Shown: piece by piece, positions 9,925 to 18,961 of the stretch
Position numbering within the stretch: the first letter of the stretch is position 1
Layout: every line of letters starts with the position of its first letter
Source: Scardovia inopinata JCM 12537
GTDB lineage: Bacteria > Actinomycetota > Actinomycetes > Actinomycetales > Bifidobacteriaceae
NCBI RefSeq assembly: GCF_001042695.1
Contig: NZ_AP012334.1
Span: forward strand, 248,001-312,000
Direction: 5' to 3'
DNA: 64,000 nucleotides
Notes under the pieces: model-generated
What the model saw: the letters and a program-made list of their open reading frames with translations, nothing else
The model's database searches: none
What the model was told of the DNA's origin: nothing
Made by a program: the position numbers and the translations under genes

Positions 9925-10464
9925 ATGGCATCACATATTGGTAAACTCCCCGTCACCGTTCCGGCTGGAGTAGAAGTAAAGATCGATGGCGATGTAGTCA
10001 CCGCCAAGGGCTCCAAGGGAAGCGACAGCTACACCCTGCCCCAGGGCATTACTGCAAAGCTTGATGGCAACGAAATTTTCGTTGAAGCAGCAGATGATGA
10101 GCGCCAAACCCGGGCTAAGCATGGCCTGAGCCGCTCTATTATTGCTTCCATAGTCAAAGGTGTTCACGATGGGTTCACCCGTCGCCTGCAGATTGTGGGT
10201 ACAGGTTATCGTGCTACGGCCAAAGGTAAGGGGATTGAATTCTCCCTGGGCTATTCTCATACGATTACTGTCAACCCTCCTGAAGGTGTTGAATTTGAGA
10301 TTCCTAATCCCAATGAGGTTATCGTCAAAGGTACAGACAAGCAGGTTGTAGGCCAGGTTGCCGCTAACATCCGCAAGCTCCGTTCCCCTGAACCTTATAA
10401 GGGCAAGGGAATCAAGTACGACGATGAGCGCATCATCCGCAAGGCTGGAAAGGCTGGTAAGTAA
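9925..10464 (+). CDS. rplF: 50S ribosomal protein L6
   Basis: 179 residues with two tandem L6 folds. The signature near the C-terminus is [22 protein letters not shown]6 lies near the factor-binding site. A near-perfect ribosome-binding site (AAAGGAGGGG) precedes the ATG. The stop overlaps the rplR start by one base. Confidence 0.98.
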   Translation: MASHIGKLPVTVPAGVEVKIDGDVVTAKGSKGSDSYTLPQGITAKLDGNEIFVEAADDERQTRAKHGLSRSIIASIVKGVHDGFTRRLQIVGTGYRATAKGKGIEFSLGYSHTITVNPPEGVEFEIPNPNEVIVKGTDKQVVGQVAANIRKLRSPEPYKGKGIKYDDERIIRKAGKAGK

Positions 10465-10835
10465 TGACAGTCAAAATTATCGGTAAAGGTAAGAAGATCT
10501 CTCGCCTGCGTCGTCATGCCCGTCTGCGCAAGAAGATTGTCGGCACAGCCGAGCGTCCCCGTCTTGTTGTTACTCGTTCTAACCGTAATATGGTTGCTCA
10601 GATTGTTGATGATACCAAGGGTGTAACCCTGGTCAGTGCTTCAACTCTGGCTCATGATTTCGGTTCCTTTGAGGGAACCAAAACCGAGGCTGCCAAGAAG
10701 GTCGGTGAGCAGATTGCTCAGAAGGCAATAGATGCAGGGATTACCGCTGTTGTCTTTGACCGTGGCGGCAACAAGTACCATGGCCGCGTCGCAGCTGTTG
10801 CAGACGGCGCCCGTGAAGGAGGTTTGCAGCTGTGA
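10464..10835 (+). CDS. rplR: 50S ribosomal protein L18
   Basis: 123 residues. L18 binds 5S rRNA together with L5. [20 protein letters not shown] and the C-terminal [22 protein letters not shown] are characteristic. It overlaps rpsE by four bases (GTGA). Confidence 0.98.
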   Translation: MTVKIIGKGKKISRLRRHARLRKKIVGTAERPRLVVTRSNRNMVAQIVDDTKGVTLVSASTLAHDFGSFEGTKTEAAKKVGEQIAQKAIDAGITAVVFDRGGNKYHGRVAAVADGAREGGLQL

Positions 10836-11569
10836 GCGATGAACAGACTGTAAAAGAAACTGAAGAGGTCACCGACGTGCAGACCGCTGATCAGGCTGCT
10901 GCCTCTGCCGGCAAGGAAGGCGCAGGCGAGCGCCGTTCCCGCAGGTCGGGCCGCGGACGTGGTGAGCGCCGTTCCCGCCGTGACCGTGAAGACAAGCGCG
11001 ATGAGCTGATGGACCGTGTGGTTACTATCCGTCGCGTATCCAAGACCAATAAGGGCGGTCGTACCATGAGCTTCGCAGCCCTGGTGGTTGTGGGCGATGG
11101 ACGCGGAACTGTTGGCGTGGGCTACGGCAAGTCTCGTGAGGTCCCGGCAGCTATTGCCAAAGGCCAGCTCGAAGCCAAGAAGCACATGTTTACTGTTCCC
11201 CGTCTGCGTGGCACTATTCCTCACCCGGTTATTGGCCATGAGTCTGCAGGCACAGTTCTCCTGCGCCCGGCAGCCCCTGGTACCGGTGTAATTGCAGGCG
11301 GCGCTGTCCGTGCTGTTTTGGAGTGCGCTGGCATTTCCGATATTCTCAGCAAAACCATGGGATCAGGCAACGCTATCAATACCGTTCGTGCAACTATCCA
11401 GGCTTTGCAGAGTCTGGAGGAGCCTCAGGAAGTTGCAGCCCGCCGCAATATGACTTTGCAGGAGGTTGCTCCTGATCGTCTTCTGCGTGAACAGGCTGCC
11501 GGTATTGATGAGGAACGCAAGGCTCGTGAAGAAGCTCAGGCCGCAAAAGCAGCAAAGGATGGTGAGTAA
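10832..11569 (+). CDS. rpsE: 30S ribosomal protein S5, extended
   Basis: 245 residues starting at a GTG preceded by GAAGGAGG. The N-terminal ~55 residues are a polar, Arg-rich extension ([18 protein letters not shown]) absent from E. coli S5. The double-stranded RNA-binding S5 domain follows ([20 protein letters not shown]) and then the second domain. S5 takes part in decoding fidelity and the mRNA entry helicase site. The C-terminal tail is Ala/Lys/Glu-rich. Confidence 0.97.
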   Translation: MSDEQTVKETEEVTDVQTADQAAASAGKEGAGERRSRRSGRGRGERRSRRDREDKRDELMDRVVTIRRVSKTNKGGRTMSFAALVVVGDGRGTVGVGYGKSREVPAAIAKGQLEAKKHMFTVPRLRGTIPHPVIGHESAGTVLLRPAAPGTGVIAGGAVRAVLECAGISDILSKTMGSGNAINTVRATIQALQSLEEPQEVAARRNMTLQEVAPDRLLREQAAGIDEERKAREEAQAAKAAKDGE

Positions 11570-11757
11570 TGGCAGACAACAAGCAGATTAAGATCACCCT
11601 GAAGAGGGGGCTTGCTGGTGCCGATCAGCGTCAGAAGGACTGTGTGCGGACCCTGGGTCTGCATAAGATTGGGCAGAGCACTGTTCGCGAAGATACCCCT
11701 ATAGTTCGTGGCGTAGTCCGTCGGATTGCCCACCTGGTTACTGTTGAGGAGGCATAA
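11569..11757 (+). CDS. rpmD: 50S ribosomal protein L30
   Basis: 62 residues. The pattern [10 protein letters not shown]-like (here [15 protein letters not shown]) identifies L30, a small peripheral protein present only in some bacteria. It overlaps rpsE by one base and is followed by rplO 2 bases later. Confidence 0.96.
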   Translation: MADNKQIKITLKRGLAGADQRQKDCVRTLGLHKIGQSTVREDTPIVRGVVRRIAHLVTVEEA

Positions 11758-11759
11758 CT

Positions 11760-12221
11760 ATGGCACAAGAGCAGGAAGTAGATATTCTTCAGATGCATGA
11801 CCTCCGTCCAGCAGTTGGTGCTAAGAAGAGCCGTACCCGTGTGGGTCGTGGTGAAGGTTCCAAGGGTAAGACTTCTGGCCGGGGCACTAAGGGCACTAAA
11901 GCCCGCTACCAGGTTCGTCCTGGTTTTGAAGGCGGCCAGCTGCCCCTTTATATGCGTCTTCCCAAGCTGCGTGGATTCAGGAACCCCTTCAAGGTTGAAT
12001 ACCAGGTAGTCAACCTTGACAAGGTATCTCAGCTTTTCCCTGATGGGGGAGAGGTCACTGTAGATGCACTTGTTGAGAAGGGAGCTGTCCGCCGGAATCA
12101 GCCGGTGAAGGTTCTCGGAACCGGCGAGGTTAAGGCTGCATACACCTTCAAGGGAGTCAAGGCCTCTGCCTCGGCATTGAAGAAGATTGAGGAGGCCGGT
12201 GGCTCTGTTTCCGCTGAATAA
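11760..12221 (+). CDS. rplO: 50S ribosomal protein L15
   Basis: 153 residues. The Gly-rich N-terminus ([18 protein letters not shown]) and the signature near [21 protein letters not shown] identify L15. It is the last gene of the S10-spc run; a strong terminator follows 50 bases downstream. Confidence 0.98.
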   Translation: MAQEQEVDILQMHDLRPAVGAKKSRTRVGRGEGSKGKTSGRGTKGTKARYQVRPGFEGGQLPLYMRLPKLRGFRNPFKVEYQVVNLDKVSQLFPDGGEVTVDALVEKGAVRRNQPVKVLGTGEVKAAYTFKGVKASASALKKIEEAGGSVSAE

Positions 12222-12271
12222 TCAGCAGATTACAGACTTTGGCTGAATATGTAAGCTTGTCTGATGACAGG

Positions 12272-12320
12272 ATGAGACCCTCTCAATGCATACGGTGTTG
12301 AGGGGGTCTCATGTTTTTTG
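12272..12320 (+). terminator. Terminator of the S10-spc cluster
   Basis: A 15-bp stem pairs ATGAGACCCTCTCAA (12272-12286) with TTGAGGGGGTCTCAT (12298-12312), with one G-T wobble and an 11-base loop. Six Ts follow (12314-12319). Confidence 0.93.
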
Positions 12321-12326
12321 TATAAT
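12298..12326 (+). promoter_or_regulatory. Promoter of secY, overlapping the terminator
   Basis: TTGAGG (12298-12303) and a perfect TATAAT (12321-12326) are spaced by 17 bases. The -35 is the first part of the terminator's 3' arm and the -10 lies just after its T-run. The predicted leader to the secY start is about 38 nt. Confidence 0.75.
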
Positions 12327-12370
12327 TTTTGTTTAGTGTGTGTTAGAACTCCAAATTGTGAGGAGGCCCA

Positions 12371-13705
12371 GTGAGAACCCTCATCCAGGCTTTAAAAACC
12401 AAAGAGCTGCGGAATAAGATTCTTTTCGTGATCTTTATGATCATCATCTTCCGTATCGGCTCATTCATTCCTACACCTGGTGTGGACTATACTGCGGTGC
12501 AGAAGTGTGCGTCTTTAGAGACAGCAGAGAACTTCGTTGGTCTCGTCAACCTTTTCTCTGGTGGTGCTTTGCTCCAACTGTCCATCTTTGCTCTGGGCAT
12601 CATGCCCTACATCACAGCATCCATCGTTATCCAGCTTTTGCGCGTGGTTATTCCACGCTTTGAGGAACTCCACAAAGAAGGCCAGTCAGGCGAAGCCAAA
12701 CTTACCGAATACACCCGCTACCTGACCATTGGTCTGGCGGTGCTTCAATCCACCACTATTCTGGTAACTGCCCGGTCAGGCCAGCTCTTCAACGGCGCCT
12801 GCACCCAGCAGATAATTCCTGACAGCTCTGTCTGGAACCTGAGTGTGATGGTTTTGATCATGACCGGTGCAACCGGATTTATCATGTGGATGGCCGAGCT
12901 GATTACTGAAAAGGGAATCGGCAATGGTATGTCCATCCTCATCTTTACCTCCATCTGCTCCAGTTTCCTTCCGCAGCTCTGGACCATTGGCTACGCCAAA
13001 CATGAGTGGGTAAAGTTTGGTGTGGTTGTTGCTGTTATTATCTTTATCCTGATCTTTGTCAACTACATAGAACTGATGCAAAGACGAATTCCGGTCCAGT
13101 ACACCCGCAGAATGATTGGCCGCAAGATGTATGGGGGGACGTCCACCTACCTGCCTATTAAGGTCAACATGTCAGGCGTTATTCCTCCTATTTTTGCTTC
13201 GTCTATTCTGGCTATCCCCACCCTGGTTGCCCAGTTCGGCAACAGCAGCCAAAAATGGGTCATCTGGATTAATACAAACCTGGCCAACACCACCAGTACG
13301 TGGTATATTTGCCTTTATTCCCTGATGATTGTCTTCTTTACCTTCTTCTACACGTCTATCATCTTCAACACCGATGAAACTGCAGATAATATGAAGGAAT
13401 ACGGAGGCTTTATTCCAGGAATTCGTGCCGGCAGGGCCACATCAGAGTATCTGAAATATGTGGTAAACAGGCTTAACACGGTAGGCTCCATTTACCTGCT
13501 TTTTGTCTGCCTGATTCCTACAGTTCTGATTATGGCTCTGAACCTAAGCTCCCGCCTTCCCTTTGGCGGCACCACAATTTTGATTATTGCCGGTGTTGGT
13601 TTGGATACTCTTCGTCAGGCAGCTGCCCAGACAGAACAGTTCCAGTATGAGGGATTCCTGCTGAAAGCTGATGCTGCCAGCGCGAAGGCAGAACTGAATA
13701 AGTAA
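12371..13705 (+). CDS. secY: Protein translocase subunit SecY
   Basis: 444 residues, starting at a GTG preceded by GTGAGGAGG. SecY forms the channel of the Sec translocon in the cytoplasmic membrane. About ten hydrophobic segments are visible, and the plug/TM2 region reads SGGALLQLSIFALGIMPYIT. The QRRIPVQY motif in the cytosolic loop between TM6 and TM7 is diagnostic. It is separated from the ribosomal cluster by a terminator and has its own promoter. adk follows 131 bases later, the usual bacterial order. Confidence 0.98.
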   Translation: MRTLIQALKTKELRNKILFVIFMIIIFRIGSFIPTPGVDYTAVQKCASLETAENFVGLVNLFSGGALLQLSIFALGIMPYITASIVIQLLRVVIPRFEELHKEGQSGEAKLTEYTRYLTIGLAVLQSTTILVTARSGQLFNGACTQQIIPDSSVWNLSVMVLIMTGATGFIMWMAELITEKGIGNGMSILIFTSICSSFLPQLWTIGYAKHEWVKFGVVVAVIIFILIFVNYIELMQRRIPVQYTRRMIGRKMYGGTSTYLPIKVNMSGVIPPIFASSILAIPTLVAQFGNSSQKWVIWINTNLANTTSTWYICLYSLMIVFFTFFYTSIIFNTDETADNMKEYGGFIPGIRAGRATSEYLKYVVNRLNTVGSIYLLFVCLIPTVLIMALNLSSRLPFGGTTILIIAGVGLDTLRQAAAQTEQFQYEGFLLKADAASAKAELNK

Positions 13706-13836
13706 TTTCAGCATTACGCAACGACAGATATACAGCTGGTATGCGACTAGTATGCACATCACATACAATACAGGTGTACAGTGTGCACCCATGCAGGAAT
13801 GTGCCTGTATGGATATAAAGGATAAAGGAGCAGATA

Positions 13837-14415
13837 ATGCGTCTTTTGATTATGGGACCCCAGGGAGTGGGCAAAGGTACTCAGGCTGCTTTGCTGGCTG
13901 AGCACTACCAGATTCCCGCCATCTCGACCGGGGATATTTTTCGCTATAACCTGAAGAACCAAACTGACCTGGGCAAGAAAGTACAGGCTTTTATTGATAA
14001 AGGAGAGTTGGTTCCCGACCAGCTGACCAATTCTATTATCAAGGATCGTCTTGCCATGGAGGATGCTCAGCAAGGGTGGATTCTGGATGGGTACCCCCGA
14101 AATGCTGCTCAGGTTGAAGCCCTGGATCAGATGCTGGCAGAGCTGGAGACTCCTCTGGATAAGGTTCTTGCCCTTCAGGCTGACCGTCAGGTGCTCATGG
14201 ACAGGATGACCAAGCGGGCTGAAATTGAGGGCCGCTCTGATGATACTCCTGACGTTATTGCCAGGCGTTTGGACGTGTATGCCAAGGAAACCAAGCCCTT
14301 GCTGGACATTTATAAAGACCGTGGTCTCCTGCTGGAGATTAACGGGGTTGGCCAGATTGATCAGATTAGCAAAACCGTTATCAGCCAGCTTGATCATCTT
14401 GATCACACGGTATAA
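13837..14415 (+). CDS. adk: Adenylate kinase
   Basis: 192 residues. The enzyme interconverts 2 ADP with ATP and AMP in the cytoplasm. The P-loop is GPQGVGKGT at residues 7-15, with Gln and Val where GPPGAGKGT is commonest. The AMP-binding STGDIFR and DGYPRN motifs are intact. The LID is short and lacks zinc cysteines, so this is the short-type enzyme. ATAAAGGAGCAG is the ribosome-binding site. A terminator follows. Confidence 0.97.
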   Translation: MRLLIMGPQGVGKGTQAALLAEHYQIPAISTGDIFRYNLKNQTDLGKKVQAFIDKGELVPDQLTNSIIKDRLAMEDAQQGWILDGYPRNAAQVEALDQMLAELETPLDKVLALQADRQVLMDRMTKRAEIEGRSDDTPDVIARRLDVYAKETKPLLDIYKDRGLLLEINGVGQIDQISKTVISQLDHLDHTV

Positions 14416-14447
14416 ATAATAAGTAACAGACAAATAATAAGTAACAG
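14414..14447. repeat. 18-base tandem duplication starting in the adk stop codon
   Basis: AAATAATAAGTAACAG occurs at 14414 and again at 14432. The first copy contains the last two bases of the adk TAA. Confidence 0.8.
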
Positions 14448-14462
14448 GTTTTATGCATGATT

Positions 14463-14497
14463 AGCCGGGCCTCGCAATGAGGAGTCCCGGCTTTTTC
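14463..14497 (+). terminator. Terminator after adk
   Basis: AGCCGGG (14463-14469) pairs with CCCGGCT (14486-14492), with an inner CCTC/GAGG stem, and TTTTT follows. Confidence 0.88.
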
Positions 14498-14732
14498 ATA
14501 ACCCACGTAGCGGCGAATGCGTTCAGCTTCATGATGCAGTCAAGTGTGCACTCAATAGTGTACTCAACTGCACTCGGTCAGATGAAGCTGGGAAATTGAG
14601 GTATTGTGAAATCGGAGTATTGTGAAATCGGGGTATTTGGTAGAATGGTTACCGATGTCCTTCTGAAGGAATCGAAATGATAATCAGGTAAATGTAAGTC
14701 ACAGACCTAAGAGTCACAGACCTAAGAGACGG
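14498..14732. repeat. Repeat-rich gap between adk and the DUF2207 gene
   Basis: This non-coding stretch holds an inverted repeat (CAGCTTCAT 14524-14532 with ATGAAGCTG 14582-14590). A 16-base tandem repeat of GTATTGTGAAATCGG follows at 14601 and 14617. A 15-base tandem repeat AGTCACAGACCTAAG lies at 14697 and 14712, directly before the next gene. TAGAAT at 14641-14646 could be a -10 element, without a convincing -35. Confidence 0.65.
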
Positions 14733-14741
14733 GTGGAACAG

Positions 14742-17111
14742 ATGGGTGCTATCAACTGGCGATGGGCTGGAAAATCTTTCGGTAAGGCCTTGCTTACCTT
14801 TCCTTTTCTCCTTCTGGCCTGTGTCCTCATTTTTCCCAACCTGACGGGTAATCTGACTATCTTCAAAAATCACATGAAGTCTGGAAGTCAGCTCCGCTAC
14901 ACTTCTATGATTTACCATGCTCGCATGCAGACCAACGGCAATCTTGATGTGACCGAAAAGCTCACTGTCGATCTGCCGAACCGGGAAGGGGCCTGGAGGC
15001 AACTGTATACCCGTTTTCTTCTTGATAGCAGGCAGGCAACAGGAATAAAGAATATTTCCGTGACAAATGAAACCAGCCAGCAGACATATACGCAGACCAG
15101 CTATCAGAAGGCCAATACGCACGAGATTTCCATAGATGAATGGAATTCTCAGGCTGCCAACACCTGGTATCTGACCAAAGTTGATGATGACGGATATATC
15201 CAGGAAACGTCGTCAAACCCGGCAGATCTGAAGCTTAAACCAACCCAGCCAGGTGAATCCCGTCAGACTCAGAGAGTGGAGCTGGGCTGGAATATTCCCG
15301 TCACCTACAAGGGAACTTATACGTTCAGTATTCATATGACTTTTGAGAATGCTATTACTCAATATCGGGATGCTTCCCAGTTCCAATGGTCTTTGATTGA
15401 TAAATCCAACACGGTTCCCATAGATCATGTAAAGGGACATTTTTATTTTCCCGAGGGGACGAAAAAATCCTGGGCCTGGTATCATTTTACCGGAGAATCC
15501 ACCAAAAAAAGAGGAGCTCATAATTCCCTGATTTTTACGGCTGATGCTGTTGCTCCCGGCCAATACCTGGATATTCTTTCCATGTTTACCCATGACTCCA
15601 TGAAGTGTGCCCGCAAGAGTACCGCTGCCATTGTGGACAAGACGCAAAAAACAGAAGCTGATTCCGAGGCTCGCTATAATAAGCAGATCCAGCAGAAGGC
15701 CAGGAGAACTGTCTGGGTTTTCTTTGGATCCACTGCAGCCAGCATCATTATGGCTTGTCTTGCCTGGAGCATGGCCCTGAAAGCATACAAAAAGTATAGA
15801 TATCAACCAAGCGGGGATTACAGGAGGGAACCGCCCGATTTCAGCCCGTCTCTGGCTGTCAGAGTTTATGAGGATATGGCCGCCAATTTAGGGGAAAGGG
15901 TTCATGGAAAAACAAAGAGTAAGCAGATATCATCTCTTATGCTTTCCCTGATTTCCAAGAAGGCCATCGCAGTCTATCCGGGTAAATCCTCCTATTACAC
16001 GTCCTTTAATCTGGATAATCCCACCGATCAGGAGATTGGCTCTGCTATGGTTTCCATGCAGAACGACCGGCATCAACACTCTTATGCCTCTGCCATGACC
16101 GTTCATATCCTCCCTGCTTTGATCCATACCGACAGCCAGGAGTATCAGGATCTGCATCTCAATTCAACCGAGGCAGCGTTGGGTAAGGTTCTTCTTCGTG
16201 TTTCTGAGGAGAAAGGGTCGCCTACTTTCGACTCCACTGATATGTCCTCTATTCTGAAGAAGAAGAAAAATGCTAACCTGCTGAAGACATTTAACTCTTC
16301 CCTAGCCGGGGAATATAAGCAGGCTTATATTAAGTCAGCATCCTACCCGCTGGGAGCCACACTGACAGCTTACCTTATGGTTCTTCTTGGCCTCTGGGAG
16401 TTCTTCCAGGCTTCTCAGCTTTTCAGTCCTTTTGCCTATTACCTTGTTCTAGGGCTGGCAACGATTATCTCTGGTCTCGCTGCGCGGAAATATGGGAAAA
16501 TCCATCCGGTAACGGCCAAGGGGAAGGACTATTTCTATCAGGCGGAGTCTCTACGAAATTATCTGCGGGATTTCAGCCAATTTAATGACAGGGGAGTGCA
16601 GGATCTGGTCCTGTGGGATCGGTATTTGGTTTATGCTGCTGCCTTTGGAATGACCAAGGAAGTTTTGCAGCAGTTCCATCAGCAGATTTCGGCTATGAAT
16701 GCCATGGGCCAGGCTCAATCAGGAGTGGATGGACAGGCATCCCTGGGCATGGCCGCTGGAATGGATTACAGTATGTCTGCCACCCGCTGGTTCTGGATGC
16801 CTGATATTTTGGTCAGCCACAAGAGCTTTTGGGGATCCGGGATGGGCGAGTCATCTGGCCTCGGGGGACAGGGTTTTGCTAATGACATGCCTTCCTCAGC
16901 TTTTAACAACTTTGGGGATTTTGCTTCCGATTTCTCTTCCAGCTTTTCCAGTATTGGAGACACAGTGGGATCCGCTATTTCTCAGGCTTATGGATCGTCC
17001 GACAGTGGATATTCCAACAGCGGATATTCCGGCGGTGGTGGATTCTCTGGCGGAGGCGGCTTCGGCGGTGGAGGCGGCGGTGGAGGCGGCGGCTCCTTTG
17101 GGGGTCGCTGA
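14742..17111 (+). CDS. DUF2207-family membrane protein with Gly-rich tail
   Basis: 789 residues from the ATG at 14742, with GGTG spaced 6 bases before it; a GTG at 14733 would add three residues. An N-terminal hydrophobic segment (about residues 17-36) is followed by a ~290-residue predicted extracytoplasmic domain, a transmembrane segment near WVFFGSTAASIIMACLAW, a cytosolic domain, a hydrophobic pair (LTAYLMVLLGLWEFF; YYLVLGLATIISGLAA), and a C-terminal Gly run ending SFGGR. This layout, and the adjacent lemA gene, match DUF2207 (YciQ/TPM-like) proteins. Its function is unknown; a role in the cell envelope with LemA is an inference from pairing. Confidence 0.85.
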   Translation: MGAINWRWAGKSFGKALLTFPFLLLACVLIFPNLTGNLTIFKNHMKSGSQLRYTSMIYHARMQTNGNLDVTEKLTVDLPNREGAWRQLYTRFLLDSRQATGIKNISVTNETSQQTYTQTSYQKANTHEISIDEWNSQAANTWYLTKVDDDGYIQETSSNPADLKLKPTQPGESRQTQRVELGWNIPVTYKGTYTFSIHMTFENAITQYRDASQFQWSLIDKSNTVPIDHVKGHFYFPEGTKKSWAWYHFTGESTKKRGAHNSLIFTADAVAPGQYLDILSMFTHDSMKCARKSTAAIVDKTQKTEADSEARYNKQIQQKARRTVWVFFGSTAASIIMACLAWSMALKAYKKYRYQPSGDYRREPPDFSPSLAVRVYEDMAANLGERVHGKTKSKQISSLMLSLISKKAIAVYPGKSSYYTSFNLDNPTDQEIGSAMVSMQNDRHQHSYASAMTVHILPALIHTDSQEYQDLHLNSTEAALGKVLLRVSEEKGSPTFDSTDMSSILKKKKNANLLKTFNSSLAGEYKQAYIKSASYPLGATLTAYLMVLLGLWEFFQASQLFSPFAYYLVLGLATIISGLAARKYGKIHPVTAKGKDYFYQAESLRNYLRDFSQFNDRGVQDLVLWDRYLVYAAAFGMTKEVLQQFHQQISAMNAMGQAQSGVDGQASLGMAAGMDYSMSATRWFWMPDILVSHKSFWGSGMGESSGLGGQGFANDMPSSAFNNFGDFASDFSSSFSSIGDTVGSAISQAYGSSDSGYSNSGYSGGGGFSGGGGFGGGGGGGGGGSFGGR

Positions 17112-17215
17112 AAAGAGAGGCTTTGTCCGCTTGCTGCGGCTCTCTGTTGCTGCTTTCTTGTAGAATAAATCTGTAGCTGTAACACGCATTCCTACTACCC
17201 GACGAAAGGAACAAT

Positions 17216-17902
17216 ATGGGTGGAGCAATAGCAGCCATCGTCATTATCGTTATTCTTATAGTAATCGTCTTCTGGGCTATTTCTGTGTACAACAACCTGG
17301 TAACCATGCGTAACCGGGTGAAGAACGGATGGGCTCAGACCGATGTCCAGCTTAAGCAGAGAGCTGATCTGGTTCCTAACCTGGTGGCTACTGTTCAGGG
17401 GTATGCGGCCCATGAATCATCTGTTTTTGAAGAGGTGGCCAAGGCTCGGTCCCGGGTGGTAGACATGGCCGCCAATGGAACTATTGAGCAGAGAGCACAG
17501 GCAGAAAATGCTCTCGGCAGGGCTATTGTCAACATCCTGGCCACCGCAGAGAACTATCCTGAGCTGAAAGCCAATCAGAATTTCATGGATCTGCAGAACA
17601 AACTGAGCGAGCTGGAGCAAAAGATTGCTTATGCCCGTCAGTTCTACAATGATGTGGTCATGAAGTACAACACCAAGTTGGAAGTTTTTCCTTCTAACCT
17701 GATAGCCGGCATGTTCCATTTTGAACAGGCGCAGAGCTTTTCTGTAACCGATCAGCAGGACCGGGAAGCGCCCCGAGTGAATTTTGGGACCCCAGCCGGT
17801 TCAGTTCCTCCCAGGCCTTCTGCCGGCCCATCTGCTGACCCCGCTCCTGTAGGACCTGCACCAGACAGTCAGCCTCCCGCCCAGATGCCTTCCCAGCAGT
17901 AA
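17216..17902 (+). CDS. lemA: LemA family membrane protein
   Basis: 228 residues. One N-terminal transmembrane helix (about residues 5-27) is followed by the LemA helical domain, with [39 protein letters not shown] and the C-terminal [18 protein letters not shown] Pro/Ala-rich tail of ~45 residues ends the protein. It lies 104 bases after the DUF2207 gene; the two families are commonly paired. The biochemical role of LemA is unknown. CGAAAGGAACAAT is the ribosome-binding region. Confidence 0.93.
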   Translation: MGGAIAAIVIIVILIVIVFWAISVYNNLVTMRNRVKNGWAQTDVQLKQRADLVPNLVATVQGYAAHESSVFEEVAKARSRVVDMAANGTIEQRAQAENALGRAIVNILATAENYPELKANQNFMDLQNKLSELEQKIAYARQFYNDVVMKYNTKLEVFPSNLIAGMFHFEQAQSFSVTDQQDREAPRVNFGTPAGSVPPRPSAGPSADPAPVGPAPDSQPPAQMPSQQ

Positions 17903-17925
17903 GCCACAGGCTGCTGTCAGTAAGC
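17897..17925. repeat. 21-base duplication that repeats the lemA stop codon in frame
   Basis: CAGTAAGC occurs at 17897 and 17918. The period is a multiple of three, so the second TAA (17921-17923) is in the lemA frame and acts as a backup stop. Confidence 0.7.
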
Positions 17926-17950
17926 TGTCAGAAAAGAATAGTTCCTCTCC

Positions 17951-17979
17951 ACCCGCCAGACATAGATCGTCTGGCGGGT
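17951..17979 (+). terminator. Hairpin between lemA and infA
   Basis: An 11-bp perfect stem pairs ACCCGCCAGAC (17951-17961) with GTCTGGCGGGT (17969-17979) over a 7-base loop. The T-content that follows is weak (TCTTTCT), so termination may be partial. Confidence 0.6.
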
Positions 17980-18053
17980 ATGGTAGTCTTTCTACTTGGT
18001 GTGTTTTCGGTCGAGGACACACAGAGGTAACAGCAGCGAGGAAAACAGGATAT

Positions 18054-18272
18054 ATGGCAAAAAATGATGTGATCGAGGTTGAAGGCCGGGTTGTTGAGGC
18101 CCTTCCTAATGCTATGTTTCGGGTAGAGCTCGAGAATAAACACATCGTGCTGGCTACTATTTCCGGGAAAATGCGGAAAAATTACATCCGTATTCTTCCT
18201 CAGGACCGTGTGGTGCTCGAAATGAGTCCCTACGATTTGACCCGTGGCCGTATTACCTATCGATACAAGTAA
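18054..18272 (+). CDS. infA: Translation initiation factor IF-1
   Basis: 72 residues, opening [19 protein letters not shown], with the S1-like OB fold and the conserved [18 protein letters not shown]-1 binds the 30S A-site during initiation. It heads the infA-rpmJ-rpsM-rpsK-rpoA-rplQ group. Confidence 0.98.
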   Translation: MAKNDVIEVEGRVVEALPNAMFRVELENKHIVLATISGKMRKNYIRILPQDRVVLEMSPYDLTRGRITYRYK

Positions 18273-18310
18273 ATTGCCGGCTTACACGGTAATACAAGAA
18301 AAGGAAAGCC

Positions 18311-18424
18311 ATGAAGGTTAGTCCCAGTGTCAAGCGGATCTGCGAGAAATGCCGCGTCATCCGCCGCCACGGCCGCGTCATGGTGATCTGTGAAAACCCG
18401 CGTCATAAGCAGCGTCAGGGCTAG
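18311..18424 (+). CDS. rpmJ: 50S ribosomal protein L36
   Basis: 37 residues, [20 protein letters not shown] and onward, ending in HKQRQG. Zinc ligands Cys11, Cys14, Cys27 and His32 are all present, so this is the zinc-binding form. AAAGGAAAGCC is the ribosome-binding site. It lies 38 bases after infA and 120 bases before rpsM. Confidence 0.97.
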   Translation: MKVSPSVKRICEKCRVIRRHGRVMVICENPRHKQRQG

Positions 18425-18445
18425 CAGATACAGCGGCACAGTAAG

Positions 18446-18526
18446 GCGCCTAATCACAGCAGAAGCTGAACCCTAAGTACGGAGACTTAGGCCACATAAG
18501 TGGACGATTAGGTGCACGATCTCCGT
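18446..18526 (+). ncRNA. Structured mRNA leader of rpsM with candidate pseudoknot
   Basis: A 10-bp outer stem pairs GCGCCTAATC (18446-18455) with GATTAGGTGC (18506-18515), with one G-T wobble. It encloses a 7-bp hairpin (CCTAAGT 18472-18478 with ACTTAGG 18485-18491) stacked directly on a 4-bp hairpin (CCAC 18492-18495 with GTGG 18500-18503). The loop ACGGAG (18479-18484) is complementary to CTCCGT (18521-18526), just outside the outer stem and 18 bases before the rpsM ATG. This is a plausible translational operator for a ribosomal protein; the ligand is not shown. Confidence 0.6.
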
Positions 18527-18544
18527 AGAACAGAAGGAATCGCA

Positions 18545-18916
18545 ATGGCACGTCTTGCCGGAGTCGACATCCCCAATGAGAAGCGCATTGAAGTTGCCCT
18601 CACCTACATTTTTGGTGTGGGACGCACACGCGCTAAAGAAACCCTCGAAGCGACCGGTATCTCACCGGATATTCGCGTCAAGGATCTGACTGACGAACAG
18701 CTCATTCAGCTTCGTGATTACCTGGAAGGCAATTATAAGATTGAAGGTGATCTGCGCCGTGAAATCGATGCAGACATTCGCCGCAAGGTTCAGATCAACT
18801 GCTATCAAGGTATCCGCCATCGCAGGCATTTGCCTGTGCGTGGTCAGCGTACAAAAACCAACGCACGCACCCGTAAGGGTCCTAAGCGCACAGTTGCAGG
18901 TAAGAAGAAGGTTTAA
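18545..18916 (+). CDS. rpsM: 30S ribosomal protein S13
   Basis: 123 residues from the ATG at 18545, chosen because AGAAGGAA precedes it and [19 protein letters not shown] is the standard opening. A longer in-frame start at 18512 would extend into the structured leader. The helix-two-turn-helix motif and basic tail ([17 protein letters not shown]) are present. S13 contacts P-site tRNA and the large subunit. Confidence 0.97.
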   Translation: MARLAGVDIPNEKRIEVALTYIFGVGRTRAKETLEATGISPDIRVKDLTDEQLIQLRDYLEGNYKIEGDLRREIDADIRRKVQINCYQGIRHRRHLPVRGQRTKTNARTRKGPKRTVAGKKKV

Positions 18917-18961
18917 GGCGTTAAAGCCTAAGCAGAAAATCGTTTAAGGAAACGAGGGTTA

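Noticed and set aside
16975-17307. Minus-strand frames rich in Pro/Arg opposite the end of the DUF2207 gene
   Set aside because: These are the reverse of Gly codons in the Gly-rich tail (GGCGGT repeats), not real proteins.
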